Positions 57,644 to 64,000 of a DNA stretch of 64,000 nt are shown here, one piece after another. The number at the start of each line of letters is the position of its first letter. Position 1 is the stretch's first letter. Origin of the DNA: Gongronella butleri (taxonomy: Eukaryota; Mucoromycota; Mucoromycetes; Mucorales; Cunninghamellaceae); the NCBI GenBank assembly GCA_025201375.1, contig JAIWZP010000016.1:124001-188000 (forward strand), in the 5' to 3' direction. The notes under the pieces were generated by a model. That model had not been told where the DNA came from. It saw only the letters and a program-made list of their open reading frames with translations, and ran no database searches. The position numbers and the translations under genes were made by a program.

Positions 57644-60231
57644 TCAATTGTTGTCGTCGTCGGCCAGGACAGAGAACATGCCGCCTTGCGTCACCGACAA
57701 GCCGGTGCCAGGCTGGTCGTCGTCGTCATCGGACTCGTCGTCGCTTGCGTCATGATCATCCTCGGACGCGTGCTCGTCGCGCCTCTCGCGCTGTCGGTCC
57801 GCTTCCTCGACGCGTTTCTGCTCATACTTGGTCGTCGTAAAGAAACCGGGAGGTTTAAACGACAAAAGGATGCGTCCGTCGCATGTCAGGCGCAAAATCG
57901 CATTGGCAGCTGAATCAAGGGGGAAAAAAAGGGGGAAGTGGGAAGGTCAATGGGCCCATATTTTCCAAAAAAAAATAAAAAATAAAAGTGAAACAGTGCT
58001 TACCTCGGTAGGCATCTGGGCTAGCGGCCTTTGCTGTGAAGAATCCACGCTGTTCGGCGTAGGCCTCGCACACCATCCACGCCGACCATGGGCGTGGCGA
58101 ATCGTCGAGGTCTTTGGGTAAAGGCAAATCCGCGGGCCAATTCTCAAAGCGTGGGCCCACGTCGACATTAGGGGGCACCAGCGACAGGATATCTTCCAAT
58201 GGTATGTGCTCACACTAAAACGAGAAATAAAAATCAATCAGGATCACGATAATGCACGAGAAACGCCATGTGCGGGTATCTTACCAGGTATTGCACAATA
58301 GTATATGGCTCCTGCACCTGCGCAATAGGATACATGCCGGACAAGACCTTGAAAACAAAAGGTTTTGACCAAGTTAGATTCACATCATCGCCATTGACGC
58401 GACAATGGGGAAAGCAACTTTTTTTTTTGTACCTGTAGTGCTCGCGGTAGAAGCGAGGGAAACACAAGGCCGGGGGAATCACAAAGGCGTACATTGTCGC
58501 TGAGGTAGATGGTCTGGAAATGCTTGGTATGGCCCGGCGTGCGACTTGTGCTGACGACCGTGCGCTGCATAATGGTGTTAATGAGGCTGCTCTTGCCGAC
58601 GTTGGGGTGGCCCACAAGGCCAAGGGTGACATAGTCCTTGTGCGGCTTGACTTCCGCCGCTGTGAGCTCCATGACACGACTGAACTCGTCCTCTGCAAAA
58701 TAAAATAAAATAAAGATTGAGCCGGAAGTCCTTTGAATTTCGTGCAATTGCTTACCCAAGCCGATCATGCTGCCTGTGTCACTGTCATCATCGTTGTCGC
58801 TGCTACTGGAGGCATCGTCGTGATCGAGATGCTGGTATTTTTGAATCAATGTGTCCCAATCGACGTGGAGGCCCTCCTTGTCAGATGCAATGGCCTTGCA
58901 GCATTTTAGGATATCACGCACGCCCTGTGCCGAGTAGTATCGCGATCGTGGCCGCTTGACTTTGGTCTTGAGTGCGTCTAAATAGCAAAAAAAAAAAAAA
59001 AAAAAAAAAAAAATTAGCCCATGTTCCAGCAATTTCCATGGCCAAGGTAGCCTTACATGTCTTTGTATCATCGATCAGCTTGGCGTCGCGCTCAAAGCAG
59101 CTGAATGTCGTGATGTGCAACTCTGGGAATTGCTCATTGAAATAGGTTGTCCATGCAAAAACGGTGAATTCGGACACCAGATCCACCTTTTTAAGAAAAA
59201 AAAACGAAGGTCAGGCAAAAGCGCCCATATTAGATGAGATGCTTACCTTGTTAAAGACGCCGATGATCTTGCGCTTGAGGTCCTTTGTGATGTAATGATA
59301 GAGGGACTCGGGGAAATGCAGCAATGGGTTGCGAATGTCCATGACAATCAGCAAAACGTCGCTAATCTCCAGTACGCGCCATCTGTTCAAGAAAAAAAAA
59401 GGAAAAAAAGAAAGATGAGCTGCGCCAGACCTCCAATTGCACGCCAATGACACGCCAAATTAACGCGGTGGACTTACAATTGGCGCCAAACCTCGATATT
59501 TTGCTCAAACCAGCTCAATTGCCTGCCATCATCGCGATTGCCATAGGTCTCGTAGACGCGTTCCTTCCACTGTTTGAATGCCTTTTGTTCCTGATCATCC
59601 AATTGCTCCTTGGTCAGGTCATACGACCATTCTGGGCGTTTGGGAAAATCAATCACTGGCTGGCAATCGCGCACTCCAAATTCGAGGCTCGTCTATTTCA
59701 TCAGATCAAAATTTGTCAGTGCTCGCTCTCTATTTTTTTTTTGACGAAAAAGGGCCCACTTACTTTGGGAAGACGCACAAACGGCTGCATGCTGTCCAAT
59801 TGCGCCTGGCGGATAGTCGCGGTCGAGAGTTTCTCAAACGACGAGACGAGTCTGTGCAGGGGTGAGGTGTGAAAAAGTGGGGGGGTGGCGTGAGCGCGTG
59901 TAGGCTCGACCTTTTGCTTCCCACAGCGTGTCGACATTACCTTTTTTGTTGCGGGTTTGGACCCTCCATACCAAAACTCGTCGTTTCCAGGGGTGCATGC
60001 TCTGCGCGCACAAAATGCTCATTCAGCTGGGTGCTGGTGGCAGGCGCAGGACCGCGCGGGGCAACGTAGTCGTCGTCGAGCCAGTAAGCTGTCCACAAAG
60101 AAAAAAAAAAGTCAGACGCGAGCTAAAATCTTTAAAAAAAATCGTGTCATACGTTCGCTGGCCTTGCGCGCACGTCGCTCTCGTAGTTGTTGTTTCTTTT
60201 TCTTGCCACTGTAAGCTACTTTGCGTTGCAT
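57644..60231 (-). CDS. GNL1: GNL1-type circularly permuted GTPase (HSR1/MMR1 family)
   Basis: Eleven exons on the minus strand: 60231-60153, 60088-59941, 59851-59764, 59692-59478, 59382-59247, 59186-59057, 58977-58756, 58692-58433, 58347-58285, 58214-58004, 57909-57644 (605 aa). The G motifs are permuted: NKVD (G4, about 221-224) precedes GHPNVGKS (G1, about 367-374) and DSPG (G3). Neighbouring text EVWRQLWRVLEISDV, TPGHTKHFQT, MYPIAQVQEPYT and WMVCEAYAEQRG..TAKAA match GNL1 better than the LSG1 or NOG2 branches. The basic start SGKKKKQQLRERRARKAS and acidic tail ending GMFSVLADDDNN also fit. GNL1 proteins are linked to ribosome biogenesis. Two exons use AAG acceptors. Confidence 0.92.
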
Positions 60232-61458
60232 GTTGTCGTGTGTGAAGAAAAAAAAAAAAAAAGTGGTGCAACGCAAAAATCGGCCCTTTAAATACGGATT
60301 TTGACGCTTGCATGCCGCAGTCCGCCAATGATTGGACAGTGCATTTCTAGAAAACCCGCGCGGCCGCAGTTCAGACTGATTGGGTGCGCGTCGGCAGCCG
60401 TGGATGCCGACACTACGCCACTTTTTCTCGCGTTCTTTTGTTCTATCGCGCCATTGATCTATCATTTGAGATGAAGTCATCATTTTCACGCCGTTAAATG
60501 AACTTTACCCAAGAGCAAGGGCATCCTAGTGTCATTTGTTTGCCCGAGACAGCTCAAGGATGTCAGTGAGCTAAAGCGTGCACTTTTTCGCTTTTTTTCT
60601 TCGTCATTTTTTTTGTTGCATCCTTTGCCGTTCACGCTCTCCATGGCGCGTTTAGCTCTTGTTGTACGTTCATGGAAAATAAATCTATGTCATTGCCTGC
60701 CTTATACAATGACCGTCCAGCCTCATTGACATCAGCTATTCGCCAAAAACAGAGCTGAAATAGCAAAAATAAGAAAGATTGCAATAAAAAACGAAAAACC
60801 GGGCAAGCCGACAGGTGTGTTCGAGCGTTTGGGGCGAGCTTCGTGTTCAACTAAAGATTGAACAGGTTTTGGGGCAATTATTTTTGGCAGTACGCAATTC
60901 AATATGAAAGATTAACTGCCGAGAAAATTGTCAAGAAATAGGTTCAGAGGACTCTCTGGATATGACGCTGTTGGTGCGCATAACATCAATTGCACCGATT
61001 CGTACTAAAAACTACAGTGTAAAATATCAAGAAATGCTCGAATAGTCGAGATCTTGAGCAATTGGCCCTTTTTCTTGATTTATACTCGGCTAGTCGCGTG
61101 TCTTATGGTTCACAGCACTGCCAATCCATTTTTGCGCGCTTGCGCTACCGTCAGAAAAGAGCAAAGATTGGTGCTTGTATTCGATGGACGTGTTTTTGTC
61201 GCCTGGCGAGTCCTTTTTGTCGCTGCAATCACGGCTTCGGGTGTACGTGGGCTTATTAATAAAAAAAAAAAGAGGGCGAAAAAAGGAGGCGAAAAGAAAA
61301 TGGATCTCAAAATAGAAATGCCCAAATCTAAGGATTTATCATGGCCATTTGACAAAGGGCAAGCGGGTCTTGCTCCACCCCCTTTTCTTTTTCTTTCCTC
61401 GCTCTTTTCCCTTTTTGCGCTTTTGTGTAGTTCGCACTGATACTTTTTGCTTTTCAGC
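60232..61458. other. Intergenic between divergent GNL1 and MED25
   Basis: About 1.2 kb, AT-rich in the middle; promoters at both ends. TTTTCAG ends two bases before the MED25 ATG, so an intron in its 5' leader is possible. No gene or RNA recognised. Confidence 0.45.
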
Positions 61459-64000
61459 ATGTCCACGCCCACAAACGGCCCTACGCCCAGCGCGGTGGCG
61501 TCCCCAGGCCAGAACCCACCGACACCCCAGAGCCAGCCGCCGCAGCCAACGTCCCATCACCAGCGGAAGCAAGTTGCCTGCGTGTTTGTTATTGACGGGT
61601 CGGCACGCATGAAGCCGCACTTGAGCACGCTCTACGACGCTTACTTGGAGCCCATCCTCCAGTACGATCTCGTTTCTTTGTCATTTTTATTTATTTTGCT
61701 TTGCAATACACCCTTGTCACTCACAAACGTCCCCCTTTTATTCCTCTCATAGGCAGCTGCGCGCGCCCATCGTGACGGAAAACGACGACAAGACGAGCAA
61801 AACGCGAATCACGGTAAAATTGGACGCTGATGGGCCATCCTTGATCGCAATTGATTGGGTTTTCTTGTTTTTTTCGTCTGTTTTAGCCGATCCTCAAGTA
61901 TGGACTGGTGGTGTACGGCGACTATGATCCGTTTTCGTCCGTCACCGTCGATCGCAAGTATTTTACGGCAGACCTTGATTTGTTCCAGTCCATTCTGCGA
62001 AGCATCACTTGCAAGGAAGGCGGCATCCTCAAGAATGCCGTCACCGAGGGGCTGGTGGCCGCGCTCGAGGTAAAAAAAAAATCGCCATGAAATCACAACC
62101 ATGTTGGCTCATTTTGCGTTTTTTTTCTTTCTTTCTTTCTAGCTCTTTGACGAGTACAAGATGGAATCCGAAGGCACCACTGCTTCCGACGATCCCCTGC
62201 TGCATTGCATACTCGTCGCCAACAGCCTGCCTCATGCCATGGGCTCACGCAAGAACCTAAATGACCAGTATGACAATTACACGCTCGACAAAGTCGCCCA
62301 GGACATGAAAAAGGTATTCAATGCGCACCATTGTCGCTCACAGGACACTCATTCTCTGTTTTTTCAACAATTAGAACAAGGTGCACTTTTCGCTGATCAC
62401 GCCAACAAAGGGATACACGGAATTGGAGTCCATTGTTACCAAGGTAAGAGGAAAAAAAAAAAACAAAGCAATACGGTCAATTTGGGAAAGATGGAACTAA
62501 TTCTTCCTTTTTTTTTCTTTGTCCAGGCGAACAACGACGCCACCGAGATCCACACGGTGGCGCGCTCGGGCTATGCGGATCATATGGTTAAGCTTGCCGG
62601 CTTCAAGCTGCCTGCCGAGCCTGTGATTGCGCCGCCATCCAATGATCGTAAGTTCCCCCCTCCCCCCTTTTACATTTTTTTTTTATTTTTGGCTTCTTTT
62701 CACTCATTGGACGTTTTGTCTCTTAGAATCCGACGCGGCCAACAAGAAGCGGAAGCGCGACAACATGCAAATCAGCTTGCCAAAGACGAACCTGGACCCC
62801 AACAAGTTTGCGGAGGCTAATGCACGCGTCGCTGCACAATTCTCGCAAAAGCACGGTGGCGAAAGTCCTTCCAAAAAGCAAACGAGCGCGTCGCCCACGC
62901 AAAAACCTGCAGCACAAGCATCACCCACACCGTCCCAACCCAATGTGATCCCGATCAGCGACTCGCCGACTCCCGTGCATGCGCAGCCACCCATACCACC
63001 ACAGCCGCAGCAACAGCAGCAGCGGCCATCGCCATCACAGGCGCCTGCTGTTTCTGCTGCCTTTACTCAATCGACGGTGCCGCAATTGGCATCCCCACAG
63101 CAGCCACCATCATCACAGGCCGTGCAGCCAGCGCACCAGCGGCCGACGATGCCCGTCCAGCCACCTCAGCACCAGGCACCTCAGCAGCAACAACAGCAAC
63201 AACAACCGCCACCTCAGCAGGCGCCTCAGCAACAACCGCCACAGCCACCTCTTCAGCAGCAGCCACAACCACAATTGCAACAACAGCAGCAGCCCCAGCA
63301 GCAGCCCCAACAGCAGCCCCAGCAGCAGCCCCAGCAGCCACAGGCTCCACAGGGCCAGCAGCAGGGCCAGATGCCCGCACAATTGCAAGCAATGGCCAAT
63401 CCCATCCAATACCTTCTTCAACAGCGCCAACTCTTATTGCAATTGCCGAATCGCACGCCTCAACAAAATCAGCAATTGCAGGCCATTCACGCGCAATTGC
63501 AAAAGATCTCGGCCATGTCCAACATGGGCAACATGGGCATGCCTCAGCAGCAGCAATCCCATCAACAGCAACAAACCGCCTCTGCCGCACCCATCACTGG
63601 CGCTCCCACCTCGGCGACACCTGCCACGGCAGCCACCAATGCCACCGCACAGCAGATGGCAGCGGCCTTTGCCAAGGGAGCCGCCACGTCCATGCCAATG
63701 CAGATCCAACAGCAGCAGCAACTTCAGCAACGACCCAATATGTCCGCCGCCCCGCACCAACAGCCCCAAAATGCCCCGCAGCAGCAGCAACAGCAAAATC
63801 AGCAAGATATCGCCACCTCGCAGCAGCAGCAAGCCGGTCTTCCGGCAGCATCCCAGACAATGCTTATGAACAGCATGTTAATGAATGGCCAATTGCCCGC
63901 GAATCTGACCCCACAGCAACGTTTGATTCTTACACAAATGGGCGCCTTCCAGCAACAACAGGCCGCCGCCGCTGCCGCCGCCGCTGCCGCAGGCAACCAA
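61459..64000 (+). CDS. MED25: Mediator subunit MED25-like VWA protein (5' part; 3' end outside window)
   Basis: Seven exons visible: 61459-61661, 61753-61813, 61887-62069, 62143-62313, 62375-62443, 62527-62647, 62727 to the window end. Residues about 38-270 form a von Willebrand A-type domain as in the Mediator-binding part of MED25: VACVFVIDGSARMKPHL, KYGLVVYGDYDPF, HCILVANSLPH, KVHFSLITPTK, ADHMVKLAGF. The VIDGSA in place of DxSxS suggests a degenerate metal site, as in MED25. A KKRKR patch follows, then very long Gln/Pro/Ala-rich sequence, still open at the right edge. MED25 links activators to RNA polymerase II. Confidence 0.85.

Overview
The window is nuclear DNA of a filamentous, early-diverging (zygomycete-type) fungus. 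Genes are dense and split by many short GT-AG introns, and nearly all have recognisable fungal or general eukaryotic homologues: a PDR-type ABC transporter, a GH125 mannosidase, a Pan1-like EH protein, MED25, GNL1, RAD51C and a LAPTM-like tetraspan protein. Mucoromycota is my best guess at phylum; it is an inference from gene content, not proof. Introns usually carry long T tracts before the acceptor and A runs after the donor. All complete gene models below were joined by hand and each gives an uninterrupted reading frame.

Layout, left to right: FYVE protein (+), OSR1/SPAK-like kinase (+), CorA magnesium transporter (+), RAD51C (-), a tandem repeat block, RCC1 RanGEF (-), mitochondrial intermediate peptidase (-), Pan1-like EH protein (+), a 1.3 kb dispersed repeat (copy A), RPL5 (+) with a C/D box snoRNA in intron 2. 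From 20.3 to 26.9 kb lies a duplicated cluster: a coiled-coil, tail-anchored protein with a dynein-adaptor-like motif, small paralogous genes and a decayed second copy. Then a secreted lipase (+), a TPX2-like protein (+), a His/Lys-rich protein (+), SGT2 (+), an ACBD5/Atg37-like protein (+), a GH125 mannosidase (+), a PDR transporter (-), a LAPTM-like protein (-), dispersed repeat copy B, a CoA-type Nudix hydrolase (+), a BAHD-type acyltransferase (-), an IAH1-type esterase (-), a second member of the first repeat family, a small helical protein (+), GNL1 (-) and the 5' part of MED25 (+), cut by the right edge.

There is no operon-like logic; the genes are mostly unrelated housekeeping genes. 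The most interesting items are the snoRNA in RPL5 intron 2, which by its two guides matches yeast snR60 / human SNORD80; an apparent 2-nt microexon in SGT2; the duplicated cluster encoding a candidate membrane-anchored dynein adaptor and a novel small-protein family; two dispersed repeat families; and a TPX2-like protein.
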